Virus record (IMG/VR): IMGVR_UViG_3300030202_001889
Span: 1-27,107 of that record
Reading direction: 5' to 3' (one strand)
Length of the DNA stretch: 27,107 nucleotides
Source: a virus
Shown: piece after piece, positions 19,786 through 26,829 of the stretch
Numbering within the stretch: the stretch's first letter is position 1
Layout: every line of letters begins with the position of its first letter
The notes under the pieces: model-generated
The model's input: the letters and a program-made list of their open reading frames with translations, nothing else
What the model was told of the DNA's origin: nothing
Databases searched by the model: none
Translations under genes and position numbers: made by a program

Positions 19786-20370
19786 ATGTCAAATCAACTG
19801 GAAAAGTTTGGTCTAAGACCATACAGAAAACTAGATGGTACACCATTAGCAGGAGCCCAAAACAGATACACAATTGCAGCAGGTTATGCGACTGCGATAT
19901 TCCAAGGTGACTTGGTACAGCCTACAGGTGCAGGTAATATCGAAAGACATACTGGCAATACAAGTGATGCTGTTGTGGGTGTTTTTAACGGAGTTTTTTA
20001 CAACGATCCAACTACTCAAAAGCCAACGTACAAAAATTACTACCCTGGTGGAATTACACCAACTCAAGGCGATATTACAGCCTTTGTTGTTGATGACCCA
20101 GACGCAGTATTTTTAATGGACGCAGACGCGGCTTTTACTAGAGCGGACTTGTTCAAAAACTACTCTGTTACTACTGCAGGTGGAGTAACACAAACAGGAA
20201 TATCAAGCGTGCAATTAGATGTAAGTGCTTCAGGTACTGCAGCTACTTTCGCGGTTCAAGCAATTGATATATCACAAGATCCCGATAATTCGGATACTAG
20301 TGTATCAAACGCTAACGTTCTTGTTAGAATCAACAATCACTTCTATAGAAGTGGTACAGGTATAGCGTAA
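19786..20370 (+). CDS. probable capsid decoration or minor head protein (194 aa)
   Basis: A beta-rich, Gly/Thr/Asp-rich protein (ATAIFQGDLVQPTGAGN, DAVVGVFNGVFY, VVDDPDAVFLMDADAAFTR) with little charge. Its position immediately before the capsid gene and the GLRPYRKLDGTPLAG start suggest a capsid-associated protein, a family seen before gpT-like capsids in marine phage contigs. The exact role (decoration or accessory) is inference. Strong AAGGAG ribosome site. The 68-bp gap before it includes TTGCAT and CTACTATAGAT, a possible but poorly spaced promoter. Confidence 0.7.
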   Translation: MSNQLEKFGLRPYRKLDGTPLAGAQNRYTIAAGYATAIFQGDLVQPTGAGNIERHTGNTSDAVVGVFNGVFYNDPTTQKPTYKNYYPGGITPTQGDITAFVVDDPDAVFLMDADAAFTRADLFKNYSVTTAGGVTQTGISSVQLDVSASGTAATFAVQAIDISQDPDNSDTSVSNANVLVRINNHFYRSGTGIA

Positions 20371-20385
20371 TAAAGGAGAATAACT

Positions 20386-21303
20386 ATGGCAATATCACGA
20401 TCACAACTAGTTAAAGAACTAGAGCCAGGTTTGAATGCTTTATTCGGCCTGGAATATAGTAGATACGAAAATCAGCATGCTGAAATTTTCGCTACTGAAA
20501 CATCTGACAGAGCTTTTGAAGAAGAAGTGATGTTAAGCGGTTTCGCTTCTGCACCAACTAAACAAGAAGGTGCTGGAGTAGTGTTCGATCAAGCAGGTGA
20601 AACTTTCACAGCTAGATACAACCACGAAACTATCGCTTTAGCATTTGCTATTACTGAAGAAGCGATTGAAGACAACCTATACGATAGACTTGCGGGTAGA
20701 TACACAAGAGCTCTTGCAAGATCTATGGCAAACACGAAGCAAGTTAAAGCTGCGAACATTCTAAACAATGCGCAAGTTACAACTGCTGTTGGTGGAGATG
20801 GTGAATCCCTAATCGGAAATGCTCACCCACTTGCAACAGGCGGAACTTTCTCAAACGTTTTAGCAACTGCTGCAGACCTTAACGAAACTTCACTCGAGCA
20901 GTCATTAATTGACATTGCTGGATTTGTCGATGAAAGAGGCTTAAAAATTGCTTCTTCTGGTAGAAAAATGATAATTCCAAAAGAATTACAATTTACTGCT
21001 GAGAGAATCATGAAGTCGCCAATGAGAGTTGGAACTGCCGACAATGACATCAATGCAATTAATAACATGGGAATGGTTCCTGAAGGTTACAGAGTTAATA
21101 ACTTTTTAACTGACACAGACTCATTCTTCTTGTTAACTGATGTGCCTAACGGATTAAAATACTTCGTTAGATCACCTATCAAAACTGCAATGGAAGGTGA
21201 CTTCGATACAGGTAATATGAGATTTAAAGCTAGAGAAAGATACAGCTTTGGTTGGTCAGACCCAAGATGTATATTTGGTAACGGAAACTTACCGACTAGC
21301 TAA
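20386..21303 (+). CDS. major capsid protein, Mu gpT-like (305 aa)
   Basis: Builds the icosahedral head. The N-terminal region (ELEPGLNALFGLEYSRYENQ) and the middle run of beta strands (ETFTARYNHETIALAFAITE) lead to EDNLYDRLAGRYTRALARSM, a spine-helix-like stretch. The second half has RGLKIASSGRKMIIPKELQ and the C-terminal KARERYSFGWSDPRCIFGNG, which in marine phage homologues is the conserved capsid end. The assignment to the Mu-like gpT family is from recognised pattern. Length is normal, no N-terminal protease cleavage is obvious. Followed by a strong terminator. AAAGGAG ribosome site. Confidence 0.9.
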   Translation: MAISRSQLVKELEPGLNALFGLEYSRYENQHAEIFATETSDRAFEEEVMLSGFASAPTKQEGAGVVFDQAGETFTARYNHETIALAFAITEEAIEDNLYDRLAGRYTRALARSMANTKQVKAANILNNAQVTTAVGGDGESLIGNAHPLATGGTFSNVLATAADLNETSLEQSLIDIAGFVDERGLKIASSGRKMIIPKELQFTAERIMKSPMRVGTADNDINAINNMGMVPEGYRVNNFLTDTDSFFLLTDVPNGLKYFVRSPIKTAMEGDFDTGNMRFKARERYSFGWSDPRCIFGNGNLPTS

Positions 21304-21335
21304 TAGTCAATATATTTAACCCTTAGGGTTACTTT

Positions 21336-21367
21336 AAAGGGGCGGTGTTCACATCGCCCCTTTTTTT
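21336..21367 (+). terminator. intrinsic terminator after the capsid gene
   Basis: AAAGGGGCG (21336-21344) pairs perfectly with CGCCCCTTT (21355-21363) around a 10-nt loop and continues into T residues to 21367. It is the strongest terminator in the window and lies 33 nt after the capsid stop. Confidence 0.88.
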
Positions 21368-21376
21368 ATGTATAAT
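21348..21376 (+). promoter_or_regulatory. promoter overlapping the terminator
   Basis: A -35-like TTCACA (21348-21353) lies in the terminator loop and a perfect TATAAT (21371-21376) follows 17 bp later, just after the T run. The start would be near 21383, so the same short segment ends one transcript and starts the next. Confidence 0.5.
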
Positions 21377-21399
21377 GAAAATACCTAGATAAATAATTA

Positions 21400-21440
21400 T
21401 TATGTAGACTGACTAGGCAGACGGTATAGAGACTACATAA
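21400..21440 (+). promoter_or_regulatory. leader hairpin before the 21466 gene
   Basis: TTATGTAG (21400-21407) and CTACATAA (21433-21440) are perfect 8-bp arms around a 25-nt loop in the predicted leader. A shorter GTATAG/CTATAC pair (about 21424 and 21446) competes with it. The second arms end just before the AGGAG ribosome site, so an effect on translation or stability is plausible. Confidence 0.45.
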
Positions 21441-21465
21441 CAAACGCTATACAGGAGAAAATATT

Positions 21466-21870
21466 ATGGCAAATACTACATTTACAGGACCTGTCCGATC
21501 GGAAAATGGTTTTGAATCAGTAACTAAAAATGCATCAACAGGTGCAATCACATCTAACGCTTCTTACGGAAAAGCTATTAGAGGTGGTGTTCAGTCTTTA
21601 TCAGGTGCTGGTGCAGTTGATTTAACTAACTTAGTAACTGAGTTAACTACTACTGGAGCTAATGCATTAACTTTAGCTGATGGTACAACTTCAGGGCAAA
21701 TTAAAATCATTAACATGATTGTTGACGGTGGAGATGGAACTTTAACTCCAACTACTTTTGCAAATGGAACTACGATTACTTTCGATGCAGTAGGAGAGTC
21801 AGCTACTCTAGTTTGGAATAGCACTGTTGGTTGGATTGCAAGTTCAACTCAAGGTGCAACAATAGCTTAA
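21466..21870 (+). CDS. structural protein, beta-rich (134 aa)
   Basis: Gly/Thr/Ala-rich with repeated strands (GPVRSENGFESV, GAITSNASYG, IKIINMIVDGGDG, TTITFDAVGESATLVW), and no charged helices. The N-terminal ANTTFTGPVRSENGF pattern is, from memory, shared by decoration or head-associated proteins in marine phages and some cyanophages. Placed just after the capsid gene under its own promoter, so probably abundant. A decoration or tail-fibre-like role is inferred, not proven. Confidence 0.75.
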   Translation: MANTTFTGPVRSENGFESVTKNASTGAITSNASYGKAIRGGVQSLSGAGAVDLTNLVTELTTTGANALTLADGTTSGQIKIINMIVDGGDGTLTPTTFANGTTITFDAVGESATLVWNSTVGWIASSTQGATIA

Positions 21871-21880
21871 TAATTAAATA

Positions 21881-21900
21881 GTGGCTCCTTCGGGAGCCAC
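21881..21900 (+). terminator. UUCG-tetraloop hairpin between structural genes
   Basis: GTGGCTCC-TTCG-GGAGCCAC: a perfect 8-bp stem capped by the stable cUUCGg tetraloop, ten bases after a stop codon. No T run follows and the next gene starts 18 bases later, so it is more likely a weak terminator, attenuator or RNA-stability element than a full stop. Confidence 0.6.
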
Positions 21901-21917
21901 AACTAAAGGAGAAAATT

Positions 21918-22226
21918 ATGTCAGGCGGAGGAAGTTTTAGTTCAGACCAAAAAGTACTTAACATGACTACGGTTGGTGCAAATACATTAGCAAAAACTGG
22001 AAGAATGAGAATTACTTCTATTCAAGGTGAAGGTATTGCAAGTTCAACAATTATTTTTTACGATTCAGCTGATGCATCATCACCTGGAACTGCAGTTGCT
22101 ACATACAATTTCAATACAGAAGGTTTAGAAGTTTATGTACCAGGTTCCGGTATTCTTTTTAAAGAAGGACTTGTTTATAATCTTGCAGGTTCTGGTGGAA
22201 GCATAACTATTACATATACAGGCTAA
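21918..22226 (+). CDS. structural protein, beta-rich (102 aa)
   Basis: A Gly/Ser/Thr-rich beta protein (KVLNMTTVGANTLAKTGRMR, then IASSTIIFYDSADASSPGTA, YVPGSGILFKEGLVY, and SGGSITITYTG). Small capsid-neighbour proteins of this composition in marine phages are treated as head or tail structural proteins. Follows the UUCG hairpin and a good AAAGGAG ribosome site. Function not established. Confidence 0.7.
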   Translation: MSGGGSFSSDQKVLNMTTVGANTLAKTGRMRITSIQGEGIASSTIIFYDSADASSPGTAVATYNFNTEGLEVYVPGSGILFKEGLVYNLAGSGGSITITYTG

Positions 22227-22227
22227 G

Positions 22228-22944
22228 ATGAGTAAATTTAGATTAACATATGCAGGCGGTAAATACGCAGGTAAGAAAATAGTTGATCTTGTTAAAAGCT
22301 TAAAAAAAAATAAAGCTACCAAAAAAAGAAATGAACGTTTTGAAAAAGTTCATGGTTATAAACCTAACAAAAGCACAGCTAAACCATTTCAGAATGTTTC
22401 CAGTAGCGGTAGTAATAGTAAATCAGCTATTATCCCAGCTAAATTACAATCACAAAGAGGAAGTTCTTTTAAAGTTCATAAAGTAAGAGGTAAGGGTGCT
22501 AATTCTCTAAGAGGAATGGGTTCAGGAAGACAAATAGGTTCTTCGGGTTCTGCAGAATCTTGGAGAATGGATATGGAAAAACTAACAAACATGCCTTCTT
22601 TTAACGAACTTACAAGATCAGTATTTAAGAAAAAAAGAAAAGCTCTTGGTGGTGTTGCTAGTTTTAAAAGAGGCGGAGATAATATGCCAGCTAGAAACAA
22701 AAAGAATTTTAGATCTACTAAAAGCGGTGCTGGTATGACTGCTGCAGGTGTTGCAGCCTACAGAAGAAAAAACCCTGGAAGTAAATTATCAACTGCTGTT
22801 ACGGAAGATAATCCAGGAAAGAAAAGAGCAGCACGTAGAAAATCATATTGTGCAAGATCAGCAGGACAAATGAAGAAGTTTCCTAAAGCTGCAAAAGATC
22901 CAAATTCAAGATTAAGACAGGCGCGAAGACGTTGGAAGTGTTAG
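22228..22944 (+). CDS. basic protein joining two miniproteins (238 aa), possible internal start at 22684
   Basis: The N-terminal 150 residues are Lys/Ser-rich (GGKYAGKKIVDLVKSLKKNK, GSGRQIGSSGSAESWRM) and end in the GGVASFKRGG motif that also occurs in the 9844 protein. The last 86 residues (MPARNKKNFRSTKSGAGMT, AYRRKNPGSKLSTAVTEDNP, KRAARRKSYCARSAGQMKK, ending RRWKC) match a well-known phage and giant-virus basic domain of unknown function that, as I remember it, usually begins at its own methionine. An AGAGG and GGAG stretch precedes the internal ATG at 22684, so two proteins may be made from one frame. Alternatively it is a true fusion. Confidence 0.75.
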   Translation: MSKFRLTYAGGKYAGKKIVDLVKSLKKNKATKKRNERFEKVHGYKPNKSTAKPFQNVSSSGSNSKSAIIPAKLQSQRGSSFKVHKVRGKGANSLRGMGSGRQIGSSGSAESWRMDMEKLTNMPSFNELTRSVFKKKRKALGGVASFKRGGDNMPARNKKNFRSTKSGAGMTAAGVAAYRRKNPGSKLSTAVTEDNPGKKRAARRKSYCARSAGQMKKFPKAAKDPNSRLRQARRRWKC

Positions 22945-22947
22945 TTT

Positions 22948-23589
22948 ATGGCATACTTAAATGCTGACATACCACCTATATACTGTAAGATAAGAAAGGA
23001 ATATTTATATGATCTTAAAAAACATCAAGGAGAGTCTGTTGACTGTTGTATCTTTAGTGTGGTCTCTATTACAGATCGCGCACTCTTATTTAATATCATG
23101 TTACCCAACGGTGCGTGCTTTTGGCGTTTGCCTATATCAGCGTTTTTTCAAGAAAAATTTAAAAGAGTCGAAGTGCCCGATATGCCTATCGACCAGCTTC
23201 AGTTGTGGAATTGTTTTAGTTATTATCCTAGTGTTCATTGCTTTAGTTTTCTAAGAGGTAAACGAGGAAAGTATTATGGAAAAGATAAAAAAAATTATCC
23301 ATTCGAATATTTATTTACCATTGATTGGGGTCACCCAGAAGGAAACATTTTGGATACGGAACATTCTGAGATACCCGCTGAACATAAGTGTGCGCATATA
23401 TTGGCTCTTGATGACGGTAATTATGCAGCTCAGCCTAATAATCGTATTTTGTGGGATGCTCCTAACTACACTGTTGGTGACGGGGTTCCAGACTATTCGG
23501 TGCAAACTACAAAGTGGAATGTTGAAAATAAAGATTGGCTTACAGAAGACAGTGACAAAATGTTTTACGAAATAAATAAAAATGATTGA
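22948..23589 (+). CDS. conserved marine-phage protein (213 aa)
   Basis: A soluble Cys/Trp/Tyr-rich protein: IPPIYCKIRKEYLYDLKKHQ start, GESVDCCIFSVVSI, PNGACFWRLPISAFFQ, then FLFTIDWGHP-like and NNRILWDAPNYTVG patterns and a charged end (ENKDWLTEDSDKMFYE). From memory, this protein is widely conserved in marine phages next to the lysis-type genes, never with a known role. It has a single long domain, no membrane segment, and starts 3 nt after the previous stop. It overlaps the next tiny gene by 8 nt. Confidence 0.75.
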   Translation: MAYLNADIPPIYCKIRKEYLYDLKKHQGESVDCCIFSVVSITDRALLFNIMLPNGACFWRLPISAFFQEKFKRVEVPDMPIDQLQLWNCFSYYPSVHCFSFLRGKRGKYYGKDKKNYPFEYLFTIDWGHPEGNILDTEHSEIPAEHKCAHILALDDGNYAAQPNNRILWDAPNYTVGDGVPDYSVQTTKWNVENKDWLTEDSDKMFYEINKND

Positions 23590-23680
23590 TAAATTTATAT
23601 ATAATTTTTTTGGGTTACTAGACAAAGCCTCCGAATGGATTGATAATATATTTTTTAGTAAAAAAAAGAAAAAAAAATAA
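23582..23680 (+). CDS. tiny amphipathic protein with poly-Lys tail (32 aa)
   Basis: An aromatic amphipathic helix (DKFIYNFFGLLDKASEWIDN) ends in FFSKKKKKK. I recall similar MIDK..FG..D..W peptides from marine phages near this position. It could bind membranes, but function is unknown. Overlaps the previous gene by 8 nt. Confidence 0.65.
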   Translation: MIDKFIYNFFGLLDKASEWIDNIFFSKKKKKK

Positions 23681-23682
23681 TT

Positions 23683-23781
23683 ATGGAGTATCAGAGGATG
23701 AACTATTACTTTACAGGTGCTTTAATAGTAGCTTTTGTATTAATAGCTCTTTTCTTACAACCAGGATATATACCTAGATGA
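23683..23781 (+). CDS. tiny single-pass membrane protein (32 aa)
   Basis: A short polar N-terminus is followed by one hydrophobic helix (TGALIVAFVLIALFL) and a short C-terminal QPGYIPR. ATG at 23683 or 23698; the ATGA overlap with the next gene supports it. Possibly part of a lysis set, unproven. Confidence 0.6.
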   Translation: MEYQRMNYYFTGALIVAFVLIALFLQPGYIPR

Positions 23782-24155
23782 GCAATAAACCACTTAACAT
23801 CGGAGAAGAGGCAAAAGTACAAATGCCTATGAAGACTGTTGCTAGTCTAATTTTTGTCGTTGCAGCAGGTGTCTTCGCATATACAGAGCTGACTGCAAGG
23901 TTGGTATCGTTAGAGACATCAAGAGAATTATTTGAAAATGATTTGTTGAAAAAAAGTCAACAAGTCCCCGTGGATCAAGAGCAACATTTTTTATTGGAAG
24001 ATCTTTATAAAACTGTAGAGAAATTACAGTCTACTCAAGAAATGAATATGACAAACAAAGTTAATATAGAATTTTTAAAATCACAATTAGAAAAAGCTTT
24101 AAGTGATATTGAAGAATTAAAAGATAAGGTAAGACAAAATGGAAACGGTCATTAG
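23778..24155 (+). CDS. membrane-anchored coiled-coil protein (125 aa)
   Basis: Starts NIGEEAKVQMPMKTV, then one membrane helix (about 20-37, VASLIFVVAAGVFAY) and a long coiled coil to the end (KVNIEFLKSQLEKALSDIEE, KDKVRQNGNGH). The pattern GEEAKVQMPMKTVASLI is highly conserved in marine phages, as far as I remember it. Topology with the helix near the N-terminus and a periplasmic or cytosolic coiled coil is that of an i-spanin, so a spanin or holin role is a reasonable inference. Overlaps neighbours by 4 and 17 nt. Confidence 0.75.
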   Translation: MSNKPLNIGEEAKVQMPMKTVASLIFVVAAGVFAYTELTARLVSLETSRELFENDLLKKSQQVPVDQEQHFLLEDLYKTVEKLQSTQEMNMTNKVNIEFLKSQLEKALSDIEELKDKVRQNGNGH

Positions 24156-24366
24156 TACAGTAGTTGCACTTTGTATGTTTGTAGCAGGAGAATTAAAGGA
24201 ACACAGAATCCAACCTGCAATGTCGGATTGTTTAAAAGGAAAAAGGGTTGCAGAACGTACAGCAAATGATAATATTCAATACAAATGCGGAAAAGTAAAA
24301 GTTGAACTTGAGTCGAACATAGACGGATCTAAAACTATTAAAAAAATTATAAATGAATCTGAGTAG
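24139..24366 (+). CDS. small secreted Cys-pair protein (75 aa)
   Basis: The N-terminus (METVISTVVALCMFVAGELK) is a signal-like hydrophobic segment; the mature part has two cysteines (SDCLKGKRVAERT and YKCGKV), likely a disulphide in the periplasm. Small partner proteins of this kind lie next to the coiled-coil membrane protein in other marine phages, as I remember. An o-spanin-like function is possible; there is no lipobox with the usual spacing, so this is only a suggestion. Overlaps the next gene by 14 nt. Confidence 0.7.
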   Translation: METVISTVVALCMFVAGELKEHRIQPAMSDCLKGKRVAERTANDNIQYKCGKVKVELESNIDGSKTIKKIINESE

Positions 24367-24829
24367 AAACTTTACCCTTCTAGAATTAATTAAATCGGAC
24401 ACAGCTGTTCGTAAGGGAATAAACAATAATCCAAATGCAGGTCAAATAGAGAAATTAAAAGCAGTTTGTGAAAATATACTACAACCCGTAAGAGACCATT
24501 TTGGTAGAGTGAAGATCACATCAGGGTTTCGTTCAGAAGACCTTTGCCTTGCCATAGGATCGAGTCGGAACAGCCAGCATGCAAAAGCTGAGGCGGCAGA
24601 CTTCGAATGTATTGGAATTGACAATGCTGAAGTAGCCGATTGGATTAAAAAGAACCTTCAGACAGATCAATTGATCCTTGAGTATTACACTCCAGGTGAA
24701 CCTAACAGTGGATGGATACATTGTAGTTGGATTCCAGAAGGAAGACGTGAACAATTTTTACTTGCTTATAGACAAGATGGAAAAACTAAGTATAAACCCA
24801 TCATAGGTAAAGCAAAGGATATAATTTAA
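24353..24829 (+). CDS. M15-type peptidoglycan peptidase, endolysin (158 aa)
   Basis: A zinc D-Ala-D-Ala or L-Ala-D-Glu type carboxypeptidase, the probable phage endolysin. FGRVKITSGFRSEDL (50-64) gives the substrate/turn motif, and SQHAKAEAADFE (74-85) gives the first zinc ligands, His76 and Asp83. GWIHCSW (120-126) supplies the last ligand, His123. Total length and motif order match the compact Peptidase_M15_3 proteins of phages. No signal peptide is present, so it needs a holin for release. The holin-like protein (15179) and the membrane coiled-coil protein (23778) are candidates. It would cleave peptidoglycan cross-links in the host cell wall. ATG start overlaps the previous gene by 14 nt. 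Confidence 0.88.
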   Translation: MNLSRNFTLLELIKSDTAVRKGINNNPNAGQIEKLKAVCENILQPVRDHFGRVKITSGFRSEDLCLAIGSSRNSQHAKAEAADFECIGIDNAEVADWIKKNLQTDQLILEYYTPGEPNSGWIHCSWIPEGRREQFLLAYRQDGKTKYKPIIGKAKDII

Positions 24830-24960
24830 TGGCAATAGGACGAGGACAAATATCTGCACAAATAGATGGTAAGTTAAGAGGTGCAAGAAGTGAAAAAAAG
24901 AAAAAATTACAAGCAAAAAAGAAACTTAATAGCAAAAAACCTAAGGTCTTCAAAGTTTAG
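24829..24960 (+). CDS. tiny basic phage protein (43 aa)
   Basis: Lys/Arg/Gly-rich (GRGQISAQIDGKLRGARSE, then KKLQAKKKLNSKKPKVFKV). From memory, small proteins with a PAQIDGTLRGA-like start recur at this place in marine phages. The ATG overlaps the endolysin stop (TAATG). Nucleic-acid binding or a virion role is possible, unproven. Confidence 0.65.
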   Translation: MAIGRGQISAQIDGKLRGARSEKKKKLQAKKKLNSKKPKVFKV

Positions 24961-25010
24961 TCAAAAAGTGATACAATCCAAGAAATTGTACAACCGTAAA
25001 AAGGATATTA

Positions 25011-25706
25011 ATGGCAACTTCAGGGACTACGACATTTGATCTATCAATAGAAGAAATAATACAAGAAGCCTACGAAAGATGTGGCATGGCTACAACAAGT
25101 GGTCATAGTTTAAGATCTGCAAGAACAAGTCTTAATTTATTGTTTGCTGAATGGGCTAACCGAGGTATTCATTTATGGAAGGTGGCCTTAAACGAGAAAC
25201 AATTAGTATCTGGACAAGCAAACTATACAGTAGATGGAAATGTTAGTGACGTACTCGAAGCTTTTGTGTCTACAACTGCTGCTGCTTCTAATTCAGTAAA
25301 TACACAAGATGTTGCATTAACAAAAATAGATAGATCTGCATATTCTGCATTACCTAATAAATTAGCTTTGGGACAACCATCTCAATATTATGTGGATAGA
25401 CAAGACACACCTGTAATATATTTATACCAAGCACCAGATTTAAACACATATACTTATTTGAAATATTATGTAATTAAAAGAATTGAAGATGCAGGATCTT
25501 ACACTAATGATGCTGATGTAGTGTTTAGATTTTTACCATGTATGGTAGCAGGACTTGCTTATTATTTAGCTATGAAAAACGCACCTCAATTAGTTCAACA
25601 AAATAAATTAATTTACGAGGATCAATTAAAAAGAGCTCTAGATGAAGATGGACAAAGAGCTTCAACTTATATTACTCCTCAATCATTTTATTATAATGGA
25701 ATTTAA
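25011..25706 (+). CDS. probable head-tail connector or stopper-like protein (231 aa)
   Basis: Starts TTTFDLSIEEIIQEAYERCG, an amphipathic helix seen at the N-terminus of P22 gp4-like DNA-stabilisation or connector proteins, then ARTSLNLLFAEWANRGIHLW, beta strands (YTVDGNVSDVLEAFVST), and a Tyr/Phe-rich C-terminal helix bundle (RFLPCMVAGLAYYLAMKNAP, QLVQQNKLIYEDQLKRAL). It is followed by the adaptor gene. Taken together it likely closes the portal vertex after packaging. The P22 gp4 comparison is by pattern, moderate confidence. Confidence 0.7.
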   Translation: MATSGTTTFDLSIEEIIQEAYERCGMATTSGHSLRSARTSLNLLFAEWANRGIHLWKVALNEKQLVSGQANYTVDGNVSDVLEAFVSTTAAASNSVNTQDVALTKIDRSAYSALPNKLALGQPSQYYVDRQDTPVIYLYQAPDLNTYTYLKYYVIKRIEDAGSYTNDADVVFRFLPCMVAGLAYYLAMKNAPQLVQQNKLIYEDQLKRALDEDGQRASTYITPQSFYYNGI

Positions 25707-25708
25707 CA

Positions 25709-26149
25709 ATGGCAAAATGGGCAACAGGTAAAAGATCACAAGCGATATCAGACAGATCAGGAATGGCTTTTCCTTATCAAGAAATGGTAAAAGAGTGGAA
25801 TGGTTCCCTTGTACATTTTTCTGAGTTTGAACCCAAACATCCACAAATAAGACGTAAACACACTACTTCAGATGCAATTGCTTTACAAAACACAAGACCA
25901 CTAAGATTTCAACAACCTCAAACAGTTGCTCAGAACGATAATACTAAATCAAACTCTGGTGGGACTATGGTTGGTGTAGCTAATTTAACTTTACCTGGTA
26001 ATTTTGCTTTTAACACAACACAACCTGCAAATGTTTTAACAAGTTCTGGTGTTGTAATAAGTACTATGAGACCAGCAGACCCTTCTTTACAAAATAGAAG
26101 AAGAAAATTAATTATAACAACAGGAACAGTAACAGTGAGTATTACATAA
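25709..26149 (+). CDS. conserved virion-module protein (146 aa)
   Basis: Lies between connector and adaptor, overlapping the adaptor by one base. The first half is basic and aromatic (KWATGKRSQAISDRSGMAFP, MVKEWNGSLVHFSEFEPKHP), the second is Gln/Thr/Asn-rich with beta character (PGNFAFNTTQPANVLTSSGV). From memory, the MAKWA.GK.A..I.DRSG..FPY pattern is common in marine phages at this spot, with unknown role. Probably a small tail or neck component by context. Confidence 0.7.
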   Translation: MAKWATGKRSQAISDRSGMAFPYQEMVKEWNGSLVHFSEFEPKHPQIRRKHTTSDAIALQNTRPLRFQQPQTVAQNDNTKSNSGGTMVGVANLTLPGNFAFNTTQPANVLTSSGVVISTMRPADPSLQNRRRKLIITTGTVTVSIT

Positions 26150-26811
26150 TGGCAATAACTTATTCAGATTTTTTAACACAAGTAAGAAACTTTACTGAAG
26201 TAGATAGTAATGTCTTAACTGATATTATTATAGGACAATTTATTAGAAATGTTGAATTAGATATAGCTGGTAAAGTTGATTATGATGACACAAGAAAATA
26301 CGCAACCTCATCATTTACTTCAAATAAAAGATATTTAGTTACTCCTGCAGATTTTTTAGTTATTAGATCTCTTCAAGTTTTTAGTACAACTGATCAGACA
26401 GGAACAAGAAGTTTTATGGAAAAAAGAGACACTAGTTTTATTACAGAATTTAACGGAACTGGTGCTACTGGATTACCTAAATATTATGCAAATTGGGATG
26501 AAACATCAATTGTTGTTGCACCCACACCAGACCAAGCATATGCAGTACAATTAAACTATATCATTACACCACCTAGTTTTACATCAACTAACACAACTTA
26601 TTTATCAGAATATCAACAAGGCATGCTTTTGGACGGTGTTTTAGCAGAAGCTTACGGTTTTTTAAAAGGACCGATGGATATGTACAATCTGTATAAAAGT
26701 AAGTATAATGAAGGAGTACAGAATTTTGCTCTCCAACAAATGGGGAGAAGAAGACGAGCAGAATACGATGATGGAGTTCCTAGAGTTAAGGTACCTTCAC
26801 CATCACCATAA
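26149..26811 (+). CDS. head-tail adaptor-like protein (220 aa)
   Basis: Starts with a helical part (YSDFLTQVRNFTEVDSNVLT), followed by FIRNVELDIAGKVDYDDTRK and strands (RYLVTPADFLVIRSLQVFST). Its second half has the typical adaptor features: QLNYIITPPSFTSTNTTYL, then MLLDGVLAEAYGFLKGPMDM and a C-terminal YKSKYNEGVQNFALQQ helix. The pattern L-L-x-G-x-L-x-E-A-Y-x-F-L-K-G is shared with the adaptor proteins of SU10-like podoviruses. It would dock on the portal ring. Overlaps its upstream neighbour by 1 nt. Confidence 0.78.
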   Translation: MAITYSDFLTQVRNFTEVDSNVLTDIIIGQFIRNVELDIAGKVDYDDTRKYATSSFTSNKRYLVTPADFLVIRSLQVFSTTDQTGTRSFMEKRDTSFITEFNGTGATGLPKYYANWDETSIVVAPTPDQAYAVQLNYIITPPSFTSTNTTYLSEYQQGMLLDGVLAEAYGFLKGPMDMYNLYKSKYNEGVQNFALQQMGRRRRAEYDDGVPRVKVPSPSP

Positions 26812-26829
26812 AATTAAAGGAGAACTATT

